From NCBI GenBank assembly GCA_963798795.1, contig CAWCUZ010000007.1, positions 62,001-126,000 of the forward strand: 64,000 nt of DNA, read 5' to 3'. A program made the translations under genes and the position numbers. Of the stretch, positions 1-9,448 are shown piece after piece. Position 1 is the stretch's first letter; every line of letters starts with the position of its first letter. This DNA comes from CAWCUZ01 sp963798795 (lineage in GTDB: Bacteria; Acidobacteriota; Vicinamibacteria; Vicinamibacterales; SCN-69-37). The notes beneath the pieces were generated by a model that saw nothing but the letters and a program-made list of their open reading frames with translations, searched no databases and had not been told where the DNA came from.

Positions 1-620
1 TGGGCCCTGCGTTCGTAGTCGTCCTGGAGGCGCATGTTCCGATGCTCGCCCCGGTAGAACCGCTCGAGATCCTCATCGCCCACCAGCGAGCGATCGGATC
101 CATCGAACACCGTCATGGTCTTGGTGCCGCGCACCTGGAGCAGGAAGTTGTGTTCCGGATCCATGTGATACGGCGTCACGGCACCCGCCGAGGAGATGAA
201 AATGAATGACTCCGGCTGCGTCATGCCCGGCCGGATCGCTTCGGAGAACGGCTTGATCTCGTCCAGGCACTGGAACAGCAGGCCGCGGTAGGCCGGATCG
301 CGGTCGACGTACTTCAGCGCCATCCACGAGTTGCACTCTTCGATCCGGCGGATCGTCTCCTCGACACTGAGACCGTTCCGCGGCGTCTGGTCCGGATCGA
401 GGTTCACGGGAATGTTGCCGGCGTTGTACTCGACCAGATCCGGCGGCAGGCTTTTCGACAACTCGATGAGGCGCGGCAGCTCGAACAGCGGATGACCGGC
501 GAGCCGGTGCCGGACGAGAAACGGACGCTGCCCGAACGACGTGCCAAACGCGTCGGCGTCGATGTCGAGCAACGGCATCGGGGCTGTCCTCGGTACGGCC
601 GCTTGCACCGCGCGATCCAT
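1..620 (-). CDS. JmjC/cupin-8 family protein (3' end beyond window)
   Basis: The reading frame starts at an ATG at 620 and runs off the left edge after about 206 codons, so the C-terminus is missing. Near residues 155-175 it shows TPYHMDPEHNFLLQVRG, the H-x-D iron-binding motif and following strand of cupin-8/JmjC-type 2-oxoglutarate Fe(II) dioxygenases, followed by KTMTVFDGSD. The family hydroxylates protein or small-molecule substrates; the substrate here is unknown. The second iron-binding histidine would lie beyond the edge and cannot be checked. It begins 8 bp after the acetyltransferase gene on the same strand, so the two are probably co-transcribed. The family call is good; any specific function would be a guess. 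Confidence 0.75.
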   Translation of the reverse strand, partial: MDRAVQAAVPRTAPMPLLDIDADAFGTSFGQRPFLVRHRLAGHPLFELPRLIELSKSLPPDLVEYNAGNIPVNLDPDQTPRNGLSVEETIRRIEECNSWMALKYVDRDPAYRGLLFQCLDEIKPFSEAIRPGMTQPESFIFISSAGAVTPYHMDPEHNFLLQVRGTKTMTVFDGSDRSLVGDEDLERFYRGEHRNMRLQDDYERRA

Positions 621-628
621 GCCTCACC

Positions 629-1801
629 TCACTCGCCGCTGCGCAACCGCACCGGTCCGCGCCCGAGCGCGGTACGCTTGAACCACCGCAGCAAAGGCAG
701 CACCGATACTACCAGATTCCCGGGCGCGCGACCGGTGCCGATCAGCGTGCTGCCGATGACTCGACGCTCGCTCCACAGACGTTCAATCATGAAATGTCCG
801 CGGCTGGCGCACGAGTCCATCCACTGACAATCCTGTCGCTCGTGGAAGGCGTACACGTTGTCGATTTCGAGCTGGACGCCGGGGGAGAAGCGGGCCAGGT
901 GCTCGTCGAATGCAATCTTGAAAGCGAACGCGCCCGGCGCTGCGACCAGATTACATTTCAGGGCGATCGGCCGATCGTCCACATACAGGCCGAGCATCAT
1001 GAGCCGGCCGCGCGCGTGCGCGGCGCGCGCAAACGATTCGAAGAACGTCTGCTGCGCCGGGTCGCCCGCCAGGGCGCTGCCCTCGTCGCCTTTCCACCCG
1101 GACGATTCGAGAGCGAGAAACTGCGCGATCCACGGATCGGCATCTTCGCCGGCGGCGAGCCGCCGCGTCTCGAGACGGCCCTGTTCGGCAAGCCGACGCC
1201 GCTGACGGCGGAGTTCCTTGCGATTGCCGGTGGACATCGCCTGCGCGAGTGCCGCGTCCGGGTCGGATGCGCGGACCAATAGCGCGCGCGCCCAGTTCTC
1301 GCGGCCGAACGTCAGCGAACCGCGGTCGTCGATCTCGCTGACCAGTAGGCGACGGACCGGGCCGTCCTCGGTGCACCAGCTCCAGTCGAGCAGGGAGGCC
1401 CCGAGCGGATCCTCGCTGAGCCAGTCGAACAATGCCCGAATGGCCGCGCCGCCGGTACCGCGTCTCACCAGGGGCGTGCACAGGAACGTGTGAAGACTGC
1501 GCCACATCCGCAGCACTCGCCCGCCGAGCCCGCGGACACCCGGCAGCCGTTCGAGCGGGAACACACCATCGAGGCGCGGACCCGCCGGCGACGGGCCGTC
1601 GGCGTCGTACACGAGCACGACCATGATGTCATGCCCTTCGCCAAACGCCCGCCAGGCCGGCAGCACCATCCACCATTCATAGAACACGTTGGGTTCGACC
1701 GCCGCGGCCGCGAGCGCCTCCCATGCCGCGACATGCGGATCGAGGTCGTCGGGGCGTCGCGCAACGTGGATCGTGGGGCCGGCTGTGGAAGGGGTGCTCA
1801 C
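629..1801 (-). CDS. GNAT acetyltransferase of the CelD/BioF2-like family
   Basis: This protein of about 390 residues has the CelD/BcsL (Acetyltransf_6) layout. The N-terminal part contains a EPNVFYEWWMVLPAW-like block, and the middle carries STGNRKELRRQRRRLAEQG, a hallmark helix of this family. The C-terminus ends with DSCASRGHFMIERLWSERR. Family members are linked to polysaccharide or small-molecule acylation; no substrate can be read from the sequence. I chose the GTG at 1801, just before STPSTAGPTIHVARR; an in-frame ATG at 1870 would add about 23 low-quality residues. It is divergent from the small membrane protein at 1876 and upstream of the JmjC-type gene, with which it probably forms an operon. 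Confidence 0.72.
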   Translation of the reverse strand: MSTPSTAGPTIHVARRPDDLDPHVAAWEALAAAAVEPNVFYEWWMVLPAWRAFGEGHDIMVVLVYDADGPSPAGPRLDGVFPLERLPGVRGLGGRVLRMWRSLHTFLCTPLVRRGTGGAAIRALFDWLSEDPLGASLLDWSWCTEDGPVRRLLVSEIDDRGSLTFGRENWARALLVRASDPDAALAQAMSTGNRKELRRQRRRLAEQGRLETRRLAAGEDADPWIAQFLALESSGWKGDEGSALAGDPAQQTFFESFARAAHARGRLMMLGLYVDDRPIALKCNLVAAPGAFAFKIAFDEHLARFSPGVQLEIDNVYAFHERQDCQWMDSCASRGHFMIERLWSERRVIGSTLIGTGRAPGNLVVSVLPLLRWFKRTALGRGPVRLRSGE

Positions 1802-1875
1802 CAACGGGTCACGGGTCAAAGTGAGGACGCGTCGAGGTGCTCGTCGAATGCCGCTGCGCGGGACTACCATACACC

Positions 1876-2274
1876 ATGAGCGTGCTCCCCATGATGGTGC
1901 GCATCGGGCTGCTGCTCGAATGCGTCTGGACGTCGATCTGGATCGTGTCGCTGGTGCCGTCACTCGGCGCTCGCGACGCCGTCCAGGTCGGCGTCTTCAC
2001 GGCGCGCGCTGCCATTGCGGCGTTCCTGTTCGCGGGCTGGTGGGCGCTCGTCCGAGGCCTGCCAGCCGGCGCGCGCCTCGCCCGAATGGCCCTCGTGGCG
2101 TCGGCCGTCGTCCTCACGATTCAACTCGGTGCCGGCGTCGGCCCGACCAATCTCGATCCCTCGTTCCATACGACCGCGATCGCCGCGTACTGGGCGTACG
2201 CGGCCGCCGGCGTGTGGGTCCTGAGCCGGCAGGCGCCTGCCGCAACCGCGGGTCACGACCCGCGGCGTGGCTGA
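1876..2274 (+). CDS. Small four-helix membrane protein, unknown function
   Basis: This hypothetical protein of 132 residues has four hydrophobic stretches. They lie roughly at residues 8-28 (RIGLLLECVWTSIWIVSLV), 38-60, 70-92 (LARMALVASAVVLTIQ) and 100-120. Short loops and a basic C-terminal tail follow. The start is the ATG of MSVLPMMVR; further in-frame codons upstream exist but have no clear ribosome site. It lies divergently from the acetyltransferase and ends 60 bp before the convergent oxidoreductase. I do not recognise the family, and nothing nearby suggests a partner. Confidence 0.6.
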   Translation: MSVLPMMVRIGLLLECVWTSIWIVSLVPSLGARDAVQVGVFTARAAIAAFLFAGWWALVRGLPAGARLARMALVASAVVLTIQLGAGVGPTNLDPSFHTTAIAAYWAYAAAGVWVLSRQAPAATAGHDPRRG

Positions 2275-2334
2275 ACGCCGCGATTCCGCGTCAGCCGTGC
2301 CGGCGCGTTGATCTCTCGTACGCCTCCACGTCCC

Positions 2335-3351
2335 CTACGTGTCCTTGACGACGAGCACGACCTTTCCGATCACTCCGCCACCCTCGAGTCGCGCGTGGGC
2401 CTCGGCCGCGTGCGCCAGCGGCAGCGTGGTGTCCACGACCGGCCGGACGCGTCCGCTTTCGAGCAGGGGCCAGACCTCGCGCTCCAGCGCGGCCGCGATC
2501 GCTCCCTTTTCGGCCGGTGTGCGCGCGCGAAGCGTGGAGCCGGTCAGCGTGAGGCGTTTGAGCAGGAACGGACGGAGCGAGATCTGCGCGTCCGCGCCGC
2601 CAATCAAGCCGATCTGCACCAGCCGACCGTCGCGCCCCAGGCAGTCGATGTTCCTGGCCGTGTACACCGCGCCGACGATGTCGAGAATGACGTCGACGCC
2701 GCGCCCGCCGGTCGCGTCGCGTACGGCCGCGACGAAATCTTCGTCGCGATAGTTGATGCCCCGGACCGCGCCGAGCCGCTCGCAGGCGCGGCACTTCGGG
2801 TCCGTGCCCGCCGTGGCGAGTACGCGCGCGCCGCGCGCCGCCGCGATTTGGATGGCCGTCGTGCCGATGCCGCTCGTGCCGCCGTGGACGAGCAGCCACT
2901 CGCCGCCCGCCAGCCGCCCGCGCTCGAAGACGTTCGTCCAGACGGTGAAGTACGTTTCGGGAACGGCGGCGGCCTCGACGGCCGAAAGCCGCTCCGGTGC
3001 CGGCAGGCACTGCACCCCGGGGACGGCGGCCAGCGTGGCGTATCCGCCGCCGGCGACGAGCGCGACGACCTCGTCGCCGACCCGCCAGGTGCGCCCACTC
3101 GTCGAGCGCGGGGGCCCCTCGCCGGATGGCGGTCCGAGTACCGCGATCCGGCCGGCGATCTCGAGACCCGGAATGTCGCTCACGCCGCGCGGCGGCGGGT
3201 ACTTGCCCTCGCGCTGCATCAGGTCAGGCCGGTTCACACCAGCCGCGGCCACCTCCACCAGCACCTCGCCCGGCCCGGGCGCCGGATCCGGGCGCTCGAC
3301 CAGTCGCAGCACGCCCGGCGCACCCGGCTGCGTGATTTCAATGGCCTGCAT
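2335..3351 (-). CDS. NAD(P)H:quinone oxidoreductase, zeta-crystallin/PIG3-like
   Basis: This 338-residue medium-chain reductase has the usual PIG3 length. The N-terminus MQAIEITQPGAPGVLRLVE and the block VNRPDLMQREGKYPPP are typical of quinone oxidoreductases that lack the zinc sites of alcohol dehydrogenases. The Rossmann region reads LLVHGGTSGIGTTAIQIA, then AGTDPKCRACERLGA. The expected reaction is NADPH-dependent reduction of quinones or enals in the cytoplasm. I chose the ATG at 3351; the open frame extends upstream to 3438 but that part (AACGGRRAERIV) looks non-coding. It stands alone, convergent with the small membrane protein. Confidence 0.88.
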   Translation of the reverse strand: MQAIEITQPGAPGVLRLVERPDPAPGPGEVLVEVAAAGVNRPDLMQREGKYPPPRGVSDIPGLEIAGRIAVLGPPSGEGPPRSTSGRTWRVGDEVVALVAGGGYATLAAVPGVQCLPAPERLSAVEAAAVPETYFTVWTNVFERGRLAGGEWLLVHGGTSGIGTTAIQIAAARGARVLATAGTDPKCRACERLGAVRGINYRDEDFVAAVRDATGGRGVDVILDIVGAVYTARNIDCLGRDGRLVQIGLIGGADAQISLRPFLLKRLTLTGSTLRARTPAEKGAIAAALEREVWPLLESGRVRPVVDTTLPLAHAAEAHARLEGGGVIGKVVLVVKDT

Positions 3352-3652
3352 TGCCGTCCAGGATCCCACGATTCTCTCCGCACGCCGCCCGCCACACGCC
3401 GCCCGCGCACCCAACCCCCTGCTAGAATCTCGCGGCATGGGTGCGGTGTCCGTTCCCCTGCGCTCGCGCAGGCGCCATGCTCCTGACCGAGGCGCGCCGG
3501 CGCGCTCTCGTCATCGGCGAAGAGGGCGTGACGATCGGCGGGCGGTTCTTCACGGTTGTCCGATTTGTCGAACCAAGACGAGGTCCGGCGGGCTCTGCTC
3601 GATGCGCGGAGCCGACCGGCGCCGGCCACATCATCCTGAGGAGTCCTGTCGC
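3352..3652. other. Intergenic stretch with a possible interrupted small ORF
   Basis: This 301-bp divergent gap lies between the oxidoreductase and the cupin gene. A plus-strand ORF beginning MLLTEARRRALVIGEEGVTI at 3478 loses its coding look near 3555, where a neighbouring frame reads LSDLSNQDEVRRALLDARS and stops at about 3639. One indel would join them into a peptide of about 55 residues. No homologue is recognised. The stretch must also hold the promoters for both flanking genes, but no convincing -35/-10 pair was found. Confidence 0.2.
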
Positions 3653-4015
3653 ATGCCCATCCTGATCGCTCAGCCCACCGTCATCCCGTGCGTCGGCACG
3701 AAGCCCAAGCGCATCGAGGAATACGCCGGACGCGTGAACTCCAGCCACGACACCGTCAGCGTCGCCCGGATGGTCTCGCCGGAGGGATGGACCGAGCCGG
3801 GCCAGCGGCCCCGGTTCGAAGAGATCACGGTGGTCCTGAACGGTCTTCTCCGGGTGGAGCACGAAGGCGGCGTGCTCGACGTGCGCGCCGGCCAGGCCGT
3901 CGTCGCGCGCCCGGGCGAGTGGGTCCGCTACAGCACGCCGGAAACGGGCGGCGCCGAGTACGTGGCCGTCTGCATCCCCGCGTTCTCGCCCGACACCGTC
4001 CATCGCGACGCCTGA
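3653..4015 (+). CDS. Cupin-domain protein
   Basis: A 120-residue single-domain cupin. The first cupin motif is degenerate around residues 60-75 (RFEEITVVLNGLLRVEHEGG). The second part gives VRAGQAVVARPGEWVRYSTP followed by the strand AEYVAVCIPAFSPDT. The usual metal-binding histidines of cupin motif 1 are largely replaced, with glutamates at EE and EHE, so metal binding is uncertain. Such proteins can be small enzymes or binding proteins. The start ATG follows a weak GAGGAG at about 3640. It is followed 89 bp later by the ABC transporter pair on the same strand, but the gap gives no sign of a shared function. Confidence 0.75.
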   Translation: MPILIAQPTVIPCVGTKPKRIEEYAGRVNSSHDTVSVARMVSPEGWTEPGQRPRFEEITVVLNGLLRVEHEGGVLDVRAGQAVVARPGEWVRYSTPETGGAEYVAVCIPAFSPDTVHRDA

Positions 4016-4104
4016 GGGACCGCGGGGACCTGCGGCCCTACAGTCTTTTCCGCGAGAATCCGAGATCCGGATCAGCCCCCCGCGCGCGCTCTGCACCTGA
4101 CCCC

Positions 4105-4872
4105 ATGTCCCTCGCGATTGAATCCGCCGGCTTGCGCAAGACGTTTGGCGACTTGACCGCCATCGACGGCATCGACCTGGCCGTGCCGCGCGGCAGCTTC
4201 TACGGCTTTCTCGGGCCGAACGGCGCCGGCAAGTCCACGACCATCAAATGCCTCACGGGGCTGCTCCGGCCCACGGCCGGCACGTTCCGGCTCCTGGGCA
4301 TGGACCCGTCGGTCGATCCGGTGGAGGTGAAGCGCCGGATTGGCGTCGTGCCCGAGGACCTCGCGCTGTTCGATCGGCTCACCGGAGCCGAGACGCTGTC
4401 GTTCGTCGGGCAGGTCTACGGGCTCGACACCGTGAGTCTGCGCTCGCGGTCCGCGGAGCTGCTCGACGTGATGGACCTGCAGTCCGCCGCGGGCGACCTC
4501 GTCGCGGACTATTCGCACGGGATGCGGAAGAAGATTGCGCTCGCGGCGGCGCTCCTGCCGGCGCCGCGCCTGCTCTTCCTCGACGAGCCGTTCGAGGGGA
4601 TCGACGCCGTCGCGTCGCGGCAGATCAAGGAACTGCTGACCCAGTTCGTCAAGGGCGGCGGGACCATCTTTCTCACGTCGCACATCCTCGAGATCGTCGA
4701 GCGGCTCTGCGACTACATCGGGATCATCAATGCCGGCCGGATCGTCGCCCAGGGCTCGCTCGCCGAGTTGCGGCTGCACGGCAGCCCGGAGCAGACGCTG
4801 GAAGAGACCTTCCTCGCGCTGATCGGCGCGCACGGCCGCCACACCCGTACGCTGCAATGGCTGGCGGGGTGA
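4105..4872 (+). CDS. ABC transporter ATP-binding protein
   Basis: This complete 255-residue ABC ATPase has Walker A GPNGAGKSTT (about residue 40) and a Q-loop region RRIGVVPEDLALFDRL. The signature appears in an unusual form, DYSHGMRKKIALAAALL, with YSHGMRKK in place of LSGGQ. Walker B and its glutamate are LLFLDEPFEGID, and the H-loop is TSHILE. Divergent signatures of this SHGMRKK type are common in ABC-2 exporters. It powers export by the permease encoded immediately downstream, whose ATG at 4857 overlaps this gene's last 16 bases, so the two are translationally coupled. The substrate cannot be told from sequence. Confidence 0.93.
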   Translation: MSLAIESAGLRKTFGDLTAIDGIDLAVPRGSFYGFLGPNGAGKSTTIKCLTGLLRPTAGTFRLLGMDPSVDPVEVKRRIGVVPEDLALFDRLTGAETLSFVGQVYGLDTVSLRSRSAELLDVMDLQSAAGDLVADYSHGMRKKIALAAALLPAPRLLFLDEPFEGIDAVASRQIKELLTQFVKGGGTIFLTSHILEIVERLCDYIGIINAGRIVAQGSLAELRLHGSPEQTLEETFLALIGAHGRHTRTLQWLAG

Positions 4873-6572
4873 CCCGCCTGGTCCGGGCGATGATGTGGCT
4901 GCGCTGGCGGCTGCTGCTCGGCACGCTCCGTGGCAGCCGGCGCCGCGACGCCCTCGAACGCGTGTCGCGGGTGCTGTCGGTGATGGTGCCGATCGTGATG
5001 TTCGCGCTGTCCTGCGGCACGCTGATGGCGATCGGCACCCTGGGGTTCGTCGCCGGGCGCGCGGCCGGCACCGGCGTGCTGCATCCGCGCATCGTGCTGT
5101 TCGGCGCGCGGCTCGGCATCTTCGCGGTGTTCGGCTTCGCCCTGCTGCTGGTCCCGTTCGGCGGCCTTGGCCAGGACGCGGTCACGCGCTACACCAGGCT
5201 CCTGTTGATGCCCATCCCGCGCCGGCTGCTGCACGCCATCGAGGTCGCCGCGTCGGTGACCGATCCCTGGGTCGCCTTCGCGGTGCCGGGCGTCGCGATG
5301 TTCGCTGTCGCGTTGTTCGCGACGGGCCGCACGGCAACCGCCCTGATCGCCGTGGCCGCCGCCGCGGGTATCGTCCTGTCGCTCGCCGCGTTCGGTTCGC
5401 TGGTCGCCTTCCTCGTCGAGTGGCTGTTGCGCAGCCGCCGTCGTGGCGAGGTCTTCACGCTCGTCTTCGTGCTCGCGCTCTCGCTGCTGTCGATCCTGCC
5501 CGCCGCGCTGTCCAAGCTGCTCCACGACCGCCAGCAGGCGAGCGAGTTGACGGGTCAGCCGGCGCTGGAGTTTTCGATCGTCCGCTTCGACGAGTCGCTG
5601 CCCTTCTGGACCCATGCGGTCCCGTCGGAGCTGTACGGCCGCGCGATCGTCCATCAAGCGGTGGGCGAGACGACGGCGGCCTGGCTGGACGTGGCCGTGC
5701 TGTGGCTCGACGTGATCGCGCTCTTCGGGCTCTCGGCCGCGGTGCACCGGCGCCTGGTCGAATCGATCGAGATCGATTCGCGGCGGCATCGCGCCGGCGT
5801 CGTCCGCGGCGCCGGGATCCGGCTGCCGGGTCTCCGGCGCGCCGCTTCGGCCGTCGCGCTGGTTCAGGTCCGCACGGCCGCGCGATCGGTGCGGGGCCGG
5901 CTCGTCCTCCTGCTGCCGGGCCCGCTCGTCGCCATCCTGACGCTGCTCTTCCGGACCATGCCGGAGCAGCAGCCATGGGCCGCGGCGCTCGCCACCCACG
6001 GACCGTATCTGTTCGGCGCCGGCGGCGTGCTCGGCCTGTACGCCATGCAGGCGTTCACCATGAACCAGTTCGGATCGGATCGGGCGGGACTGCGCCTGCA
6101 GTTCCTCTCGCCGATCCGGGAAGCGGATCTCATTCGCGGCAAGACGGCGGGATGCTTCCTCCTGTTCGCCGGCGTGCTCGCCGTCTCGCTCGTCTGTGCG
6201 ATCCTCGTGGCGCCCGGCGGACCGCCGCTCGCGTGGATCGCGGCGTTCCTCGGCACGGTGGCGACGTTCCTGCTGTTCAGCCCCGTCGGGAGCTGGATGT
6301 CCGTGCTGTTCCCGGTCCCCGCGGACCTCGGCAAGACCGGGACGAGCGGCAACCCGCACACCCTCTCGATGCTGGTCGGCACCGTGCTCGTCATCGTGCT
6401 GTCCGTTCCCGCGGCCGCCCTGCTCGTCCTCCTGCCGCCGCTGGCCAGCTTCGTGGCGCTCGCCGCGTGGACGGGCCTGGCGCTCGCCATCGCCGTCCCG
6501 CTCCTGAACCTCGCCGCCCGCGCCCTCGCCCGGCGACGCGAGAACCTGGCGCTCGTGGCGCAGGGACCATGA
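4857..6572 (+). CDS. ABC transporter permease, large multi-helix integral membrane protein
   Basis: A 571-residue membrane protein with about a dozen hydrophobic segments. Examples are VLSVMVPIVMFALSCGTLM near residue 45, VLFGARLGIFAVFGFALLLV near 85, and a C-terminal series ending LALAIAVPLLNLAARALA. A hydrophilic middle (residues 210-350) separates two halves. Its start overlaps the ABC ATPase gene by 16 bp, which identifies it as the membrane partner of that ATPase. The layout recalls large ABC-2-like permeases of unassigned substrate. A short inverted repeat directly follows the stop codon and faces the convergent regulator gene. Confidence 0.85.
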   Translation: MAGGVTRLVRAMMWLRWRLLLGTLRGSRRRDALERVSRVLSVMVPIVMFALSCGTLMAIGTLGFVAGRAAGTGVLHPRIVLFGARLGIFAVFGFALLLVPFGGLGQDAVTRYTRLLLMPIPRRLLHAIEVAASVTDPWVAFAVPGVAMFAVALFATGRTATALIAVAAAAGIVLSLAAFGSLVAFLVEWLLRSRRRGEVFTLVFVLALSLLSILPAALSKLLHDRQQASELTGQPALEFSIVRFDESLPFWTHAVPSELYGRAIVHQAVGETTAAWLDVAVLWLDVIALFGLSAAVHRRLVESIEIDSRRHRAGVVRGAGIRLPGLRRAASAVALVQVRTAARSVRGRLVLLLPGPLVAILTLLFRTMPEQQPWAAALATHGPYLFGAGGVLGLYAMQAFTMNQFGSDRAGLRLQFLSPIREADLIRGKTAGCFLLFAGVLAVSLVCAILVAPGGPPLAWIAAFLGTVATFLLFSPVGSWMSVLFPVPADLGKTGTSGNPHTLSMLVGTVLVIVLSVPAAALLVLLPPLASFVALAAWTGLALAIAVPLLNLAARALARRRENLALVAQGP

Positions 6573-6590
6573 GGTCCCAAGCTGGGACCT
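6572..6590. terminator. Inverted repeat between convergent genes, possible bidirectional terminator
   Basis: The arms AGGTCCCA and TGGGACCT are separated by three bases. The element starts at the permease stop codon and ends 9 bp from the stop of the convergent response regulator. The same general 'GGGACC/GGTCCC' composition recurs in REP-like elements across the window. No T-tract follows, so termination would not be of the classical intrinsic type. Confidence 0.45.
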
Positions 6591-6598
6591 TGAGACCG

Positions 6599-7305
<707 letters not shown>

Positions 7306-7309
<4 letters not shown>

Positions 7310-9276
7310 GTGGTCGACGGCCCCGGTTCAGGCTCGGCCGATCGCGGGCGAGCCTCGGCGCGCCGCCCGGCACCGGCGGGCAGGTGCAGCGTGAAGACGG
7401 CGCCGCCGCCTGCGGGCGCCTCGGCCGTGGCGCGGCCGCCGTGCGTTTCGGCAATGCGCTGCACCAGGCTGAGGCCCAGGCCGTTGCCGTGCACCTGCCG
7501 GCTCATCGCCTGCCGGCCCCGATAGAACGGCTCGAAGACGTGCGGCAGATCCTCGGCGTCGATGCCGGGGCCGCGATCCGTCACCGAGATGCGGATCTCA
7601 CGACGATCGGCCGCGACACCGGCCCGGACGCCCACCCAGCCGCCGCCTCCTGCGTGCTTCAATGCGTTGGCGACGAGGTTGTGTACCGCGCGGCGGATCC
7701 CCGGCGCGTCGCCCGACACGGCCGGCAGGTTCGTCGCGATCTCGACGTCGATCTCGCAGTCGGCCGTTTCGCGCAGTTGCTCGCAGCCGTGCACCGCCTC
7801 CTGGACGACCTCGCCAATGTCGACGGGAGAGTCCGGCCGTCCCGGCCGGTCGCTGCCGAGGCCGGCGAACTCCAGCACCTGCTCCACCATGTCGGTGAGC
7901 TGCCGGCCTTCCGATTCGATCAACTCCCCATACTGCCGCGCGCGCCCCGGATCCGAGACCACGCCGGCGGCCAGGTTCTGCGCGGCGGATCGCATGACCG
8001 CCAGCGGCGTCCTCAGCTCGTGCGAAACCGTGGCCACGAAGTCCATCTGCTGCGCGGCCAGACGCAGCGACCGTTGTGCGTTGGCCGCGACGAGCGCGAC
8101 GCCCGCCGCCAATACGCCCAGGATCCCGAAACTCAGCCACAGGTTCCGGCGTCGCGTGGCGGTGACCGCCGCGTCGAGCGATCCGGCGGCATGCTGCAGG
8201 ACCAGCCGCCATGCGCTCGCAGGCTGCCCCTCGATGACATAGCCCTGGCCGCGATCGCCCGAGCCCTGAACGACGATCGACAGACTCTGGCTCGCGCCGC
8301 GCCCGCCGCGCCCTCCGACGGAGGGGCCCGCCATCGGGCCGGCCGTGGCGCCGGCCCCGCCATTCGTCGCGGCCCGGTCGGTGTCCGCCGACGTTGCCTT
8401 CCATTCGATGGTGTCCAGCGCGCGCACCATGATCTGCGTGCTGAGGTCGAACCGCAGCGCGAAAAGCGGCACGTTCGCGTCGGCGTGTCGCGGGTCCAGC
8501 CGTTCGGCCTCGGGGCCGCCGCGCGCGTACACCACGGAACCGCCGTCCGACTCGATGATGGCGAAGCGATAGGCATCGCGATCGCGCGGCGGAAAATAGC
8601 GATCGGCCAGCGTGGGAAGAAACGACGAGGTCAGCCGGTCGCGATCCAGTTCCGCGATCAGGAACACGGGCACGACCCGCGTGGCGAACAGCGCGGCGGC
8701 GGCGGCCGGCCCGGTTGCCGCAGGCGCGGCGCCCACCGTCGTCCGCACGGTCGGGAGGGCGATGGTCAGGGCGGGGATCGACGGGAGAACCGCGCGGCGC
8801 ACGGTGAAGACGCGCCGCTCTCCGGCATCCGGTGTCGATTCGACCGACGCCGACAGAGTGTCGCGAACTGGCGCGAGCGACCGGGGCCAGTCGACCGGCG
8901 TGAACCGCCGGGCGTCCGGGTCGTACCTCGATAGCGAAGACGCTGGTCCGTCGAGGCTCGTGAGGTACACGGCGCGCAGGATCTGCGGGTCACGCGCCGC
9001 TTCGCGCCACGCGTCGTACCGGCGCGCGAACGGCTCGGCGTCGCCCGCCCGCAGGGTCGGGCCGTCGGTCTGCAGGCCAAGGTAGATACGCAGCAGCTCG
9101 CGGTCGAAGTCATCCGCGAACTCGGCGGCGCGCTGGGTGAGCGATGCCTGCAGCCGGTCGCGCTCGGCGCCGCTCACCTGGCCGAGCCACCGGTACTGCA
9201 GCACCGCCAGCACGGCCACGAGTACCACGAGCCCCGCCGGCAGCGCCAGCCGCGCCGTCCAAGTCGCTTTCCGCAC
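7306..9276 (-). CDS. Membrane sensor histidine kinase
   Basis: The protein is about 656 residues from a GTG start at 9276. A first membrane helix (LALPAGLVVLVAVLAVLQYRWL) is followed by an extracytoplasmic region of about 270 residues with no recognised sensor fold and a glycine-rich GGRGGRG patch. A second helix follows (LWLSFGILGVLAAGVALVAA). The HisKA box is DFVATVSHELRTPLAVMRSA. The ATPase part has NLVANALKHA (N box), DRGPGIDAEDLPHVFEPFYRG (G1/F) and GNGLGLSLV (G2). It should phosphorylate the regulator encoded 4 bp into its end. The frame is open far upstream of 9276, but that part is compositionally non-coding and overlaps asd. Confidence 0.93.
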
Positions 9277-9448
9277 GTCGAAATCGAGTCTAGCACCCGG
9301 GTCGAACAGGTGCGCCGCGGGCAGAACGGCCGCCGATCTTTTGACATTCTTAACAACCCTGCCCCTGAATTGAGCGCGGGTCTGTCCCTGCCCTGACGGG
9401 ACTGAGCCGCGGGCTCGCCCGGAGCGATCGGCCCGACCGACAATATGA
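9277..9448. promoter_or_regulatory. Divergent promoter region of the kinase gene and the dap operon, with a REP-like hairpin
   Basis: This 172-bp region separates the histidine kinase (minus) from asd (plus). A TTGACA lies at 9341-9346 with only weak -10 candidates (TGAATT near 9366). Bases 9376-9410 form an imperfect hairpin (GCGGGTCTGTCCC against GGGACTGAGCCGC). It is followed by GGAGCGATCGG, the same module seen at 48315-48425 and, in part, at 30384-30416. Whether the hairpin affects dap operon expression is unknown. Confidence 0.35.
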
